Shown here: positions 11,256-22,640 of the stretch, piece by piece
Position numbering within the stretch: the first letter of the stretch is position 1
Layout of the letters: each line of letters starts with the position of its first letter
NCBI RefSeq assembly: GCF_900698935.1
Contig: NZ_LR217716.1
Coordinates: forward strand, 1-64,000
Length of the DNA: 64,000 nucleotides
Direction: 5' to 3'
Source of the DNA: Erwinia_E haradaeae_D
GTDB lineage: Bacteria; Pseudomonadota; Gammaproteobacteria; Enterobacterales; Enterobacteriaceae
Notes under the pieces: model-generated
What the model was told of the DNA's origin: nothing
Seen by the model: the letters and a program-made list of their open reading frames with translations, nothing else
Databases searched by the model: none
Program-made: the position numbers and the translations under genes

Positions 11256-12985
11256 GTTCTCACGATTGAACGTTCACTATAGTTAGGACATATTAATGAT
11301 TTTGTATAGAAAACATTCTAGATTATTCCTATAAAATAGCAGTACGTACTTTATCAATATTTTTGCGGTAGTGCAATATTATGATAAGCATGCGTGCCTC
11401 CCTAGCACTTCATCTACATTCATCCTCTAAGCGAACATGGAATAAAAAAATCTTCTTGAAATATGGATCACTATAGGTTTTTGCTAGAGGATGTGCTGTA
11501 GCTAGAGTAGCAATGTAAAACGGAAATTTATCAGTATAATCAATTCCTCTTTAATTTCTTTTTTATTGAATAAAAATAAGATGTGCTCTCGCAGACAAAA
11601 TGTGCTTGCAAGCAATATCATATATCATCACTGAACTAACTGATCAACACAGTGCTAATATCAAATGGTAGATAATCTCAATTTTGTGCAATATTAATAG
11701 GGCATAACCTTTAAATATAAGAGAATGCTTCATGATAATTTTTTCACTACGCAGTAATATTCCCCTAAATTATATGCAGAGGATATGATCGGGACCCTCA
11801 ATTGTATCTTGAGCACCTTCTGCTCCCTAGTCACTGGAGTGAATGATTAACAGGTGTATGATTCAGTGTATAATGCTTTATTATTAGCATTTCACACTCA
11901 ATCAGAACGGAACTTGTATTCTGATGCTCATCCTATTTTACGTTAAAGCGCAACGCTGAAAAATGGTTTTTTTAAAAACTTTCATTAAAGACAATTTTTT
12001 ATGATGTATAAAACATCGCTTAGTTATCATCGATCCACTTTTTGAAACGATACTAGTTAAGCGTTAACCGATTGTTAGAAGACAACAAAAAAGTATAAAT
12101 ACCGGTATGGATCGTCTACATATTGTTGTGGTTATTTTGAATCAGGTGATATGAAATCCCTCTAACTTCAGGTGTTCTACTATTAGACTATGGATTGTTT
12201 TAGTCTTTGATAGATAGGAGTGGCCTCGATTAGAGATGTAGCTGTTATGCAGAATGGATGCGTGAGTCTTACAAATGTAACGATTTGTAAACAAATTTAT
12301 CACAGTATCTGCTCCTTATTTAGTATGTATACTAATTTTTACTCTGTTTTTACCATAGCAGAAGTCAGTATAGAATCTTTCATGTGAGTATAAAGTTTTT
12401 CTGCAATATTTCGCTCTATAATGATGAAGTCTAATTTCAAAATGATGGATATAAGAAGATATAGTTATATGTCTAGTAGAGATTGCTGGTTAAATGAATT
12501 TAAGAGTAATCATTTGAACATACACTTAAATGCAACTAAGTGATACGATGATCTTTTGATGCGTAAAAAATCGATATCATGTTACAAAGTTTATATTCTT
12601 TCCTATATATGAATGAAGGCGCTATTTATTGTTATTAATAGAATTTTGACGTGTCTTGGAGTGTGTAGTGTCCTGTCAGTTATCAATATAATATGTATGA
12701 AGTCAGTGCATGCGTTTATTGAGCTTAATAACTATTTATGACTTTGTGTACTAGCACATATGTTATAAAGAACACTGGTTTTTTCTCTTCTTCATATAGG
12801 AAATCCTTTGGTTTACCACTCATTGAGGTAAGGCTCAGTTATATTTCACACATGTACACCCGTATATCTATACGAAAATCTTCCAGATCAACTCCTCTAG
12901 AGTGTCGAAAGGTACTCGTTACTAGGAGATTTATGCATATTTATACCTGTATACCATTTTACAGTTCAATGTAGAACTAAGTAAA
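11256..12985 (-). pseudogene. thiC: thiC remnant (HMP-P synthase), unit 1
   Basis: Matches the intact thiC at 27,703-29,505 along its full length with many indels. Clear anchors are gcttcatgataatttttt and tcgggaccctcaattgtatcttg at 11,728-11,815 (encoding EGPGHVPM and neighbours in the live gene), tgtataatgctttattattagc at about 11,868, and 12,838-12,980, which matches the N-terminal REIQLSP and FPNSKR region. No usable frame remains. Confidence 0.88.
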
Positions 12986-14016
12986 GATTGTGACAGAGCC
13001 CGCTCCTAAAAAAATTATCTAGTATTTTAATTTCAAGTAAATATGGTGGGAATTAAAACCATCCTTTTAGGTCTATTAACTACTATATAAGTTGTGCTCT
13101 ATGTATTTCTTATGAGTCAAGTAATGTACTTATTTTTTGGCGTAATTTAATAGATGTGTGTTCTCTAAAACATTTTATATTTCATTTGTATTATGAGGCA
13201 AACCCATAATCATCTTACATAATGTAAGGTCAACATAATCACTATTCACATTTTAAAGTAGTAGGCATGTATACGAGAAGGTAGCAAAATTTTTGCTAAT
13301 ATATCTAAGTTATTTTTTATGGTTAGCCTTAAAGCAAATAGATTGTGCATAAATATTACAGCACAAAAAAGACTTTTTTGTCATTGCATTAAATTTATTG
13401 CTATTTTTTTAGAAAAAGCATAGAAGCTTATCTCTTAAAGCAATATTTATACTAAATATATATTAAGCTATATCCAATGATGCAGAATGCTTTCAGTACA
13501 GGCATGAATAGTTCTTTTATATTTCTATTTGTGCTATTTATAACACTATTCTATAGTGTTAATACATTAAACTAAAAAAGTTAATCTAATATAGCAATAT
13601 ATTGCTATATACAAAAATATATCACAACAGATTTCTTTTGATAAAGCAGAATATAAAATATTAATATAGAAATATTTTCTGATTTCTAAAAAAAATATGC
13701 ATCATAATTATTCATTTTAATTATATATATTAAATAATAGTTTTAAAAAAAGAAATATTGCTATATATTTTTTTAATAAGATAGCAAAATTTATCTAAAT
13801 ACTTTATATTTGAAGTATGGCGAAACAATAAATTTACAAAAATAAGCATAAATTAAAATAGTTGCAATACTTAATTAAGGATAATGATGTAAATAGACCG
13901 ATTATGCATTAAACTTACAAATAAAAGAACTTTTTTATTGTTCTGAGCATGGTTATCAAATTCAATAACAATCTAGTATCAATACTGTTTATATGTTATA
14001 AAAATTTTTTGAAGGT
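12986..14016. other. Spacer between thiC remnant and thiE; repA deleted
   Basis: 13,130-13,320 aligns with 51,530-51,720 and 13,390-13,500 with 51,970-52,080 of unit 3. The roughly 2 kb that follow in unit 3, including the repA remnant, are absent here. No gene is recognised; the last 500 bases are extremely AT-rich. Confidence 0.5.
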
Positions 14017-14664
14017 TTATCTCACATAACTGTGAAAATTTTCTATTTTCTTTTGCAGACCGGAAGTTGCTTCACGCCAATCTTTTGCAGAGGTAATAGC
14101 ACTTACCACTGCTATACTCCCTACCCCACAAGCTAATACTTTATCGACTCGATCAAGAGTGATGCCACCGATCGCCACCGTAGGTATATGGGTTAACTTA
14201 CTTGCTACATTCTTTAATTTCGCTAATCCCTGAGGCTGAGAAGGCATCTTCTTAGTAGTAGTAGAAAATATGTGTCCTAAGGCAATATAAGAGGGATTCC
14301 AACTTAATGCACGTAATAATTCTTCTTCATTATGCGTAGATAATCCTAAACGTAAACCAGCACGCCATATCGCATCAGGATTAGCTTTATTCATATCTTC
14401 TTGCCCTAGATGCACACCATAAGCTTTATAACGAATAGCTAATTGCCAATAGTCATTAATAAATATCTTAGCTCTATAGTTCAGGCCTAAGAGTACCGCA
14501 TCTTTAATATTTGAGCCTACTTGCTCTTCTGATTTATCTTTTAAACGTAGCTGAATTGTAGTCACTCCAGATTCTAGCATCCTTGTTAACCACAACAAGG
14601 AATCAACTATAGGATATAAACCAAGTTTATTCGGAACTGGTGCAAATTGATTTTTAAATTTCAT
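14017..14664 (-). CDS. thiE: Thiamine-phosphate synthase ThiE
   Basis: Joins HMP-PP to thiazole phosphate to give thiamine monophosphate, in the cytosol. About 215 residues match E. coli ThiE (211) throughout: GLYPIVDS near the N-terminus, TTIQLRLKDK, FINDYWQLAI and GVHLGQEDM (phosphate and metal binding region), LGLSTHNEEE, SYIALGHIFSTTTKKMPSQPQGL, VAIGGI and GVGSIAVVSAIT at the C-terminal phosphate site. The start is placed at the ATG with AGGAG five bases upstream rather than the GTG six bases earlier. It stands alone, over 1 kb from the nearest gene, not in the thiC-thiF position usual in enterobacteria. A decayed copy sits at 54,260-54,890. Confidence 0.96.
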   Translation of the reverse strand: MKFKNQFAPVPNKLGLYPIVDSLLWLTRMLESGVTTIQLRLKDKSEEQVGSNIKDAVLLGLNYRAKIFINDYWQLAIRYKAYGVHLGQEDMNKANPDAIWRAGLRLGLSTHNEEELLRALSWNPSYIALGHIFSTTTKKMPSQPQGLAKLKNVASKLTHIPTVAIGGITLDRVDKVLACGVGSIAVVSAITSAKDWREATSGLQKKIENFHSYVR

Positions 14665-15859
14665 TTTCACTCCTAATAGTAAAAATGTATAAAAATATAT
14701 TTTGATTGTAAAATATAAAAAAGTTTACCTTATAAAGGAATTTTTGCAAAAACGAAATTTTATATACTGTGGTGTAACCGCAAAAAATCTCTAAATTTCA
14801 ATTTTAATTTAACAGATGTTATTTAATAATTATTAATCAGAATGTTGCTCTTAAATTTTATGTTGGATGATAATGTAATATCTATAATTATATATTATTA
14901 ATAACTATATGAAATAGTTCAATAGTTAATTACTTTATCAAAATAAAAAACCACATGAGTGAAGTCTTAAAGATAACAATATATTTTTATATGCACATTT
15001 ATTTTTATAATTATATTTTATCAATCAGTATTGAAAATACGTAATATGTGACATTAATTAAATTTTAAGATTTATTAAAAATAAATAAGTGATCAAAAAT
15101 TATTTATGCGTTCAAGATATTAAATAGCATTAATATGCTGAAAATATAAAATTAAATTTCTAAAATGTAAAATACATATTTTATATCATATGCAAATTTA
15201 ATAATAGCATCATAAAGTAATAAAATAAAGAATAATTTTTAGTTTGATATAAATGGAGAAGACTTCTATGCGAACACATGTGCTAATATAAACTATGATG
15301 CAATCGTTATTGCCCCTATGGATATCAATTACTTCTTCAATTATTTTTTAGAAAAAATGCTTTTATTTTTTATAGATTTCTTATATTCTATAGTCGCTGC
15401 ATACTCTGAGCGCTGAGTGGATTTGTGATGATATTTTGAAAAGTTTGGTTCTTACAAAAATATTATTAGCAAGGTGCGCTTTATATTTATTAAAATTTAA
15501 AATATATTATTGATAGCGTGATTTACAAGAAAAAAAGTGATTTGTATTATATGTAATAAACTCTTTAAATACCAAAATTCATGTTATATTTGTTCTTAAA
15601 TTAAACGGAAAATTATTATAAATATGTATGAAAAGTCTATACTCAGTAAAAATTATTTGTTATACATTTCACTTGAATTTTAAAAATTACTCAATTCATT
15701 ATCTTTACTATTTATAGTATGTATCATATAACTCTATAAGAAATTATAGGCATAATAATCGCATGAAAAATAATAAAAATTATGAATTATACAGTTCTAC
15801 AGAAAATAATGTTTTTGCTAAAATCATACAAATGCTTACTTAAGAAAGGTATTTCAACT
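14665..15859. other. Spacer between thiE and nuc (divergent)
   Basis: About 1.2 kb of extremely AT-rich DNA between divergent thiE and nuc. Parts align with 54,900-56,600, for example ttgatgtaataaattct-like sequence near 15,540 and 56,285. Promoters for both genes should lie here, but the base composition gives too many -10-like boxes to choose one. Confidence 0.4.
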
Positions 15860-16414
15860 ATGAATTCAAAATTATTAAAAATAAAAATAAGTTTTATCAT
15901 CATTTTATTATTTTTTATAACAACATCTTCTTTTCCGCTATTAGCTAGTACTAGTATAGAGGATATAAAAATCGGATTCTCACCAGGAGAAGGCGCTAAG
16001 CAGATTGTTTTATTAGCCATTTCAGAAGCAAAAAAATCCATTGATATTGCTGCATATTCTTTTACTAGTAAACCTATTGCATTAGCTTTACTTGACGCAC
16101 AAAGTAGAGGTGTCAGTGTACGTTTGGTAGCTGATAAGAAATCCAATAGTAACAGGTATACCGCAGCAACTTATTTATCCAATCATCGGATTCCAGTAAA
16201 ATTAAATGAAAAATATGCGATTATGCATAATAAGTTTATGATTATTGATGGTTATTCAGTAGAAACTGGTTCCTTTAACTATACACAGAGTGCTGCTAAC
16301 CGTAATGCAGAAAATGTGATTTATTTGCGTCATCAATCAGAGATTGCTGAAAAGTACATGAAAGAATTTGATCGTTTATGGAAAGAAGCAACGTATATTA
16401 GTCCCTCGTATTAA
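15860..16414 (+). CDS. nuc: Phospholipase D-family nuclease (Nuc-like), secreted
   Basis: Single HKD-motif protein of about 184 residues, like the pKM101 Nuc endonuclease (about 180 aa), which works as a dimer, each chain giving one HKD motif. The motif is at the C-terminal third: IMHNKFMIIDG, followed by ETGSFNYTQSAANRNAENV. The N-terminus is a signal peptide: LLKIKISFIIILLFFITTSSFPLLAS, basic then hydrophobic, so the product is probably periplasmic. I place the start at the Met preceded by AGAAAGG; a longer frame begins at 15,782. Such genes are typical plasmid cargo. The copy in unit 3 is dead. Its use inside a host-restricted symbiont is unknown. Confidence 0.88.
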   Translation: MNSKLLKIKISFIIILLFFITTSSFPLLASTSIEDIKIGFSPGEGAKQIVLLAISEAKKSIDIAAYSFTSKPIALALLDAQSRGVSVRLVADKKSNSNRYTAATYLSNHRIPVKLNEKYAIMHNKFMIIDGYSVETGSFNYTQSAANRNAENVIYLRHQSEIAEKYMKEFDRLWKEATYISPSY

Positions 16415-17446
16415 TGATTAGTTATACGTGTAAATAAATGCATTGAGGATGCATGTACGATTTTATTTAAATTTTTTAACAGCATATAATGGGATTACAT
16501 CAACCATATTAAATATATTTTTATAAATGTAATAAATCTGTAATACTATCAAAATATCTATATACGTATCACCATGGATATATATAATATGATTGATATA
16601 TATAAAATATATTTTTATGTGATAAATTATTATAAAAAACACAATAAAACACATCAAGAGCACAATATTTCTAATATGGTATTAAAATTTAGAAAATTGA
16701 GTGAAAACTTATAATAACTAAGTAGTGTAAACTATAAAAAAGAATGTATATTATTCGTGATGCGATTAATGAAGATTTATAGTAATGTACATTTTAGTCA
16801 ACGGAACAATAGAATGAATGTGTATTAAAATATATTGAATATTTAATTTACCCATTAGTCAAGATTACTGACGTCCATGTGAGATATAACGATATAGATT
16901 CCTTATCTCTAGAGAGAATAAGGTCTATTAATCTTAAATTTAAAAGTCAATCAGTATTAGACTAATGATTAATATAACTACAAAACTAGGTGGATGTTGA
17001 ATGTGATTTTCATCATACGTAATAGTCTCAGGTAAAAACATTAATATATAAAGAATGAGTTAGCGACGTGTAAGTATAGCATTGTTGTCATATTGAAAGT
17101 ATTTTTTATTTTAATATTGAAAGTCAACGTGAATATTTATGATAGTAATAAATAAATATTTATTTTTATTATCCCGTTACACGATGAGACTCTCCGATCA
17201 TTTCACCAAGAAAATATGCATCATTCATTAATGATAATAAATATTTTTATGCTTATTTTCTCAGATCAGAGATTTTTTATACCAGAATAACATATTCAAT
17301 TCAGCAATTTATGAACTCTCACAATTTATAGCAATCATATTATTTTCTATGCTATAGCTATAGATGACCAACTGAGAGAAAAATTAAAAAATATGTTTAG
17401 TATATTAGAATATTAGAGTAACACACAGATAGGACTATGATATAGT

Positions 17447-17460
17447 CAGACTATAGTCTG
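17447..17460. repeat. 14-bp perfect palindrome
   Basis: The sequence cagactatagtctg equals its own reverse complement. Just left of it, gactatgatatagtc is a near-palindrome sharing the gactat/atagtc words. Function unknown. Confidence 0.5.
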
Positions 17461-17707
17461 GTATGGAGATACCTATTTTTTAAAATACTTTTTGTTTAAA
17501 AATATATTAACTTAATGCAGGTCAGAAATTCAGTACTAGTCAACAGTGATTTTGATTAGTAGTAGAAACATCTGAAAATGCACAAGATTTAAAAATATAA
17601 AAATTATACTAGGTTAGCTTGTATATTTAAATCTATAACTAAAATTTTTAAGATGCGTAATCCATCACAAAAGATCTTTATACTATTGTTTTTGAGATGA
17701 TATTCTA

Positions 17708-17733
17708 CACTGACATGTCAGTGCGGAGCACTG
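17708..17733. repeat. Overlapping palindromes, possible operator or cruciform
   Basis: cactgacatgtcagtg (17,708-17,723) is a perfect 16-base palindrome. It overlaps a second inverted repeat, cagtgc-gga-gcactg (17,719-17,733). The two give alternative hairpins. The segment is GC-richer than its surroundings. No homologue was found in unit 3. Confidence 0.55.
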
Positions 17734-18324
17734 ATAGTACTACGTTACATTCCTACAAATTTGTGAATAGAAATCTCATTGCAGCAGTTTTAACAGTTAA
17801 TGCAAAATCAATTTTTATCAAAATTCTTTGAAGTAACCACAAGCCATAACAATAATTAACTTAATCAATAAAGAATAAATCGTATTATACTCTATGGAGT
17901 ATTATGACTGTGATCTTAAGATAAGACACTAATTATTGGATTAAGCATAACGAAGAATCTATATGTTCCAGTGAATTTAACATAAAGTAATTTATAAATG
18001 TATTGATGTCACTATTGTGAAATATATAACTAAATCAATGATGATATCTATTAATAACGTTAGGATATATCGACTAGAAATCGCCTCTCTAAAATTAAAA
18101 GCCTCACTTTTCATATACTATGATGGTTGTAGAGCTTTTCCTTATCATCAAGATAAGATCTCATATTTTATGAACATATACAAATCTTTATTGAATAGTG
18201 AAAACATGAATATCTATAAAATTATCTGAATTAATATTGATACACGTGCTATATAATATATTAAATATACTACATTGTTTTTTTATTTTTGTCTCATTGA
18301 TATAGTGGATCTTCTAAACAATTA

Positions 18325-18355
18325 AATATAGCACCAATTTTATTGGTGCTATATT
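18325..18355. terminator. Bidirectional terminator hairpin after ibpA, unit 1
   Basis: Perfect inverted repeat aatatagcaccaat-ttt-attggtgctatatt a few bases past the ibpA stop. The unit 3 equivalent (57,547-57,577) differs by a paired change: AT-A-GCACCA pairs with TGGTGC-T-AT here, and AC-A-GCACCA pairs with TGGTGC-T-GT there. The stem is therefore kept by compensation. Confidence 0.8.
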
Positions 18356-18364
18356 GCAGAAATA

Positions 18365-18862
18365 TTAAAATTTGACGTTATGCTCTAATATATTTTGTAC
18401 TGTTTTATCCGAAGAAATTGCAATTTTCTTTGGTTTTTCTTGTTCTGGAATATCATAGATAAATTCTAGTTTTAATAACCCATGATCTAATATAGCACAT
18501 TGTATGCTAATCCTATTTTCTAGGTTAAAACTAAGAGCAAATTCTCGTTTTTTAAAACCTTGATGTAACCATGTCATGGAATCTTTTTCTATAGTGTGTT
18601 CTGTTTTTTCCGTTTTTAAATTGCCTTTAATCGTTAACTGATTATTGAGTACAGAAATATCTAGCTCATCTTCAGTATAACCTGGAACGCTAACTATCAT
18701 TTCATAATGTTCTTTATCTTTCTGGAGTAGATTATACATTGGTGAATCACTGACAGGTGCTTCACCTGTAATACGGCTAAAAAGATTATCAATTTGTGTA
18801 AAGCGATCAGCAATAAGATGATTGCTCCATGTCGGTATGATAGAAAAAGAACGATAAGCCAT
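18365..18862 (-). CDS. ibp: Small heat-shock protein, plasmid Ibp type (copy 1)
   Basis: 165-residue alpha-crystallin-domain holdase. The N-terminus MAYRSFSIIPTWSNHLIADRFTQIDNLFSRITGEAPVSDSP resembles the Ibp/HspA encoded on Buchnera leucine plasmids more than chromosomal E. coli IbpA (137 aa). The crystallin core spans about residues 50-145 (YEMIVSVPGYTEDELDISVLNNQLTIKG; GLLKLEFIYDIPEQEKPKKIAIS). It has an AGGA ribosome site, a sigma-32 type promoter and a hairpin terminator, so it is a complete expression unit. A second intact copy lies in unit 3 and a dead one in unit 2. It is the only gene here kept twice. It probably buffers unstable proteins in a mutation-loaded symbiont. Confidence 0.93.
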   Translation of the reverse strand: MAYRSFSIIPTWSNHLIADRFTQIDNLFSRITGEAPVSDSPMYNLLQKDKEHYEMIVSVPGYTEDELDISVLNNQLTIKGNLKTEKTEHTIEKDSMTWLHQGFKKREFALSFNLENRISIQCAILDHGLLKLEFIYDIPEQEKPKKIAISSDKTVQNILEHNVKF

Positions 18863-18919
18863 AGTATTATCCTATAATTTATACATAAAGTAAAAATTCA
18901 ATTAGCCATTTAATTATTA

Positions 18920-18947
18920 ATATAGGTATTATTTATGTATTTTCAAG
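18920..18947 (-). promoter_or_regulatory. Sigma-32 (heat-shock) promoter of ibp, unit 1
   Basis: On the minus strand: CTTGAAA, 14 bases, CCTATAT, against the sigma-32 consensus CTTGAAA-N13/14-CCCATNT. The same pair with the same 14-base spacing precedes the other intact ibp (58,139-58,166). It is degraded upstream of the dead copy (CTTAAAA and no -10 box near 35,560). Confidence 0.82.
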
Positions 18948-20298
18948 AGTTGATCTAGAAGTAGAAGAGCATATTATCAATAATATAAATATGTAAATAG
19001 TTTTTGTCACTATTATGTTAATTTAATTAATTAAAAACGCTTTGTAGAAGATTCATAGGTTCTAAAAATTAGAATTATCTTTCAGTGTATATTTTAGCAT
19101 ATAGGTTATAAATATTATTTTAAGCTATATAATTACAACAGTAAGGTGTCGACAAGTCGTACCACAAGTTAGATTTAGTTATGTTAAAGGTCGGACATTA
19201 ACAATGTTCTGCCATATTCTGATAGAGAATTCACATTCTATGAAGTAGTATCGGTCACAAGTATGGATTGAGATAAATATCATTTTCCCGTTCGATGTAG
19301 AATACATCTTTTAATGGTAATACATTTTAATGGCGTTGATATATATTACACTGGCACTTTTTAAAATCTGCAGTCATACGTGATGATTTAAACCAAGCCT
19401 TACAAAACATTATATATTAAAATATTATATATGATATAGTAATATTTATGTGTTTTCTAGAAAAAAATAGTGCACAATGATGACTTATTACTTTTTCTTA
19501 ATACAATGTCTATATGTAGATTACCGATATTATCTTACACTATGCATGCATTAAAAAGTTATTATTCTTAAATCATTAGATACTACATTTAAAATGTAAA
19601 AGATAATTAATATGCCATATGACTGTCTAGGGTATATAGCTATTTTGTCATAGATAACATTATATAAATCATACTAGATAGTGAATAAAAAAAATTTGTG
19701 TGCCTTATCATTATCATTCAATCACACTTCTAGAAGTGTATTATAAGATCGATAAAAACACATAAATATTCATATTCTTATACCAACAAACAAATAAGAT
19801 TGAACATATAATGTTTTCTTTATACCGTGGAGCTATACACGATACAAATATCTCTATCACTAGACAATTCTATTTGTAAACTATCTAAAAAACTTAACAT
19901 GCTCCTATAATAATTTATCTTTTTATTGGTTTAGTTAGTTCAGAGTTAATCATACAAGTACAATATTTTATAAAGTACTGATCTATAAAATATATAAATA
20001 GTTTTAAATTCACGTATACCCAATACATAAGAGATAGCCTGATTATACATCATTTCATCATAAGATTGCATAATAGAAAATATTTAGTCTCTCATTTAAA
20101 AAATGATTACAACGTATAGCTTTCTGTGACTAACTATCAGGATATAACATAGATATAATTAAAATTAGACCTTTCAATAAAACTATAAAGCATGATGAAT
20201 GCTATTCAATTATAATCTTATCTAATTGCATCGTTTTTAGTTACCTGTATTACTGATTAAAAAGTAATTTTTACCGTATTTGATGTTAACTGCTACTA
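18948..20298. other. Spacer between ibp and apbE remnant, unit 1
   Basis: No gene recognised over 1.3 kb. It corresponds to 58,167-59,498 in unit 3, with scattered shared words such as aagagatagcc near 20,030 and aagagatggcc near 59,209. Confidence 0.45.
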
Positions 20299-21412
20299 CG
20301 GTGATGGGAATGACCGCCTGCTATTTATACTAGATTAATTACGATAATTATCATCTGTATATATGATATTTCTATTTCTAAAATCTTTTATTTTAAGAAC
20401 TATTGCAATATTGGCGAATCACTGTCGGAATATTTTAAAGAATCAATTTTAAAGGATAAAAAATAACGTTAACAGAGCGTGCTTGAGGAAAAATTTGGAA
20501 GAGTTCTTTATCTGGAATCAACCAATCGAACAAATGTTCTGCACATACAGTACGAAGCGTCTTTGTTATGATGAGCAACAATTTTTAATACAGCAGAATA
20601 ATTGAATAATCGTACCATTTAATCAATATCGTGGAAACAAGTCGCAACCGATAAGGATATAAAATCGTTAATATTGCAAGATAGGCAATACGAATCAGTT
20701 ATCAAATGCATAGCGCTATGGCTATTACTATCTCGTCTCTTATAAATTTATGAAGCTTTGGACCCATTGATGCACACAGCGCAATTCTATAACAGAATCA
20801 GCTTGATACAGCTCTTATTTTCAGAGGTTTGGATCCTATACAGGTTAATGAATCTTGCTAACTTGTCATACTTATACAAAAATTTACCAGATATATCCGT
20901 AGATCTTTCTAGTGTAGAAGTAAGATTTATAATTGATCATTGAGTAGGCGTGATAGAAAAAAGGGTTTATGTAACTCTTGTGTTTCAAGTAGTGGGGGCG
21001 GCGAATACTAATGGTCGTAATATTCAAGGTAATTGCGGTAAAGTATAATATAAAAACCAACAGATTTAGCAAATGCTACACAGGATATGGTTATTTTAAA
21101 TAGATATAGCCTTAGTACCGCTGGGACTTATAAAAATTATTATGAACTATACGAACAACGATTCACACATTGTAGCTGATCTAGTGACTTGGCGAACCAT
21201 TCAGAATCATATCGTATCAGTTTCTATTATTGCTAATACTGCTTCAGAGGCAGATTGCTGGGATAGCGATTGGTTGATAATAGACATGGAGCGGGCGCAG
21301 ATATTAGTTTAAAAAAATAAAAAGCAATATACTTGGTATCTCTAAAAAGGAGATAAATTTATCCAGTGGGGCATCACCTTTATTTTTAGCTTTTTAAATT
21401 TCTCTCTTAGAA
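20299..21412 (+). pseudogene. apbE: apbE remnant, copy B (end of unit 1)
   Basis: The best preserved dead apbE, aligning with 59,499-60,596 end to end. The start region is ctacggtgatgggaatga, the middle reads LANLSYLYKNLPDISVDLSS (20,847-20,910), and the C-terminus is near 21,400. Many stops and indels interrupt it, including a stop soon after the VDLSS block. The leader region with the lipoprotein signal is scrambled. Confidence 0.9.
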
Positions 21413-21924
21413 TTTTATGGATCGTAATCATAGACATTTTCTTTAATATTTAAACAGCAGGATCTGATTTTACGTATCTATAGGTAATGAATTTTATTAC
21501 TCTTAAATAGAGATTGTATGTATATACACATTTCATTATATTAAGATGACAGGAATTGAGTTGTATCATTATGCTTGGAAAGAGCCGTAAAGCTCTACTC
21601 AGAGAATGTTGCTAGATTAATAATACCATATTATAGTGCGTTCAAGATTAAAAATTCTGATACTACTATAGTACTCTGTATGGAGATTATCTTCTACAAA
21701 AAAGAAATATGCTCAATGAGCAGAGCGAAATAGTTATAGAAAATATAGATATAAAACACCATTACAGATATATGATCTGACGCATCATTTATATATATTT
21801 ATACTCACATGAGAAATATTTCCCTTCCTGTCTGTACTCTACCATATTACTTTTCATCTCTGTCGCAACCCTTTAGTCATGATTATTTTTTTTTATTTTA
21901 AGTCAAAATATCTATAAGAAATTC
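21413..21924. other. apbE-gpmA spacer, unit 2
   Basis: Aligns with 60,597-61,114 of unit 4 (tacgtatctatag..aat near 21,471 and 60,659; ttgtat.tatatacacattt near 21,510 and 60,702). No gene. Confidence 0.5.
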
Positions 21925-22640
21925 ATTAATACGTCCTACAACTTAGCTACTACAATTAATAAATGGTTTTATCAGATAGCAGAATGCTGTCTGGCTGATA
22001 AAACGATCAAAATAAAGTAAGAAGTTCCTGTAGCTTTCTAAAAAAAGCGGGTTTGTATTTTATATATCTTATACTTCTATACTAGGCTGCACTACCAATC
22101 TTATAGGATTAGATGAGATAACAAATAGACTTCAGTATTATGATACTAGTAAAGAAAATATAGCGTTTATTGAAACAATACTACTATATTTTTCAGGATA
22201 TATATAAAGATCTCATTGCTAAAAATAAAATAAGTTAAATGATTACGCTAGATCTATCTACTATCTCATAAAATATTAACAGTGTTTTGATAAACGCTTA
22301 TCTGTATCTAATTTTCATTCTTTTTTTATTACCCTATGCATGATAACTAACTTATGTTTTGTGTAAAATTGAGAGATAAGTGTTAAGATTGTGTAACCGT
22401 TCTGGTATTAATCTCTTTTTTGAATATCAGAGACATAGTCACAACAAGAATGATCTTTTGACACATAAAATTATAATGTACTTTGATAAAATATTACGGT
22501 GACATACCTGACGCAGGGGTTGATATCTTAAATACAAAACTAACCTCTCCTTATTTTATGCGTTTGATACTAAGTGTTAGCTCAGTTATATCTACTTATT
22601 AAGCGATGGAAATACTACAACGAAAAACATATTTAATCAT
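21925..22640 (+). pseudogene. gpmA: gpmA remnant, unit 2
   Basis: Aligns with gpmA (37,699-38,418): the 5' leader near 21,930, the middle near 22,050-22,200 (tatacttctatacta..ctgca, from live tatacttctgtgcttaaacgtgc), and the tail near 22,595 (gcgatggaaatactac, live agtagtggtaatacc). No open frame survives. Confidence 0.75.

Larger units (their letters stand above)
16415..18323. other. Long spacer between nuc and ibpA, unit 1
   Basis: About 1.9 kb without a recognisable gene. It contains a 16-base perfect palindrome at 17,708 and a 14-base one at 17,447 (listed separately). The part next to ibpA (about 18,000-18,300) aligns with 57,230-57,540 of unit 3 (shared aaaattatctg, ttaatattgata). Short open frames at 16,463-16,663 and 18,017-18,229 look like chance. 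Confidence 0.45.
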
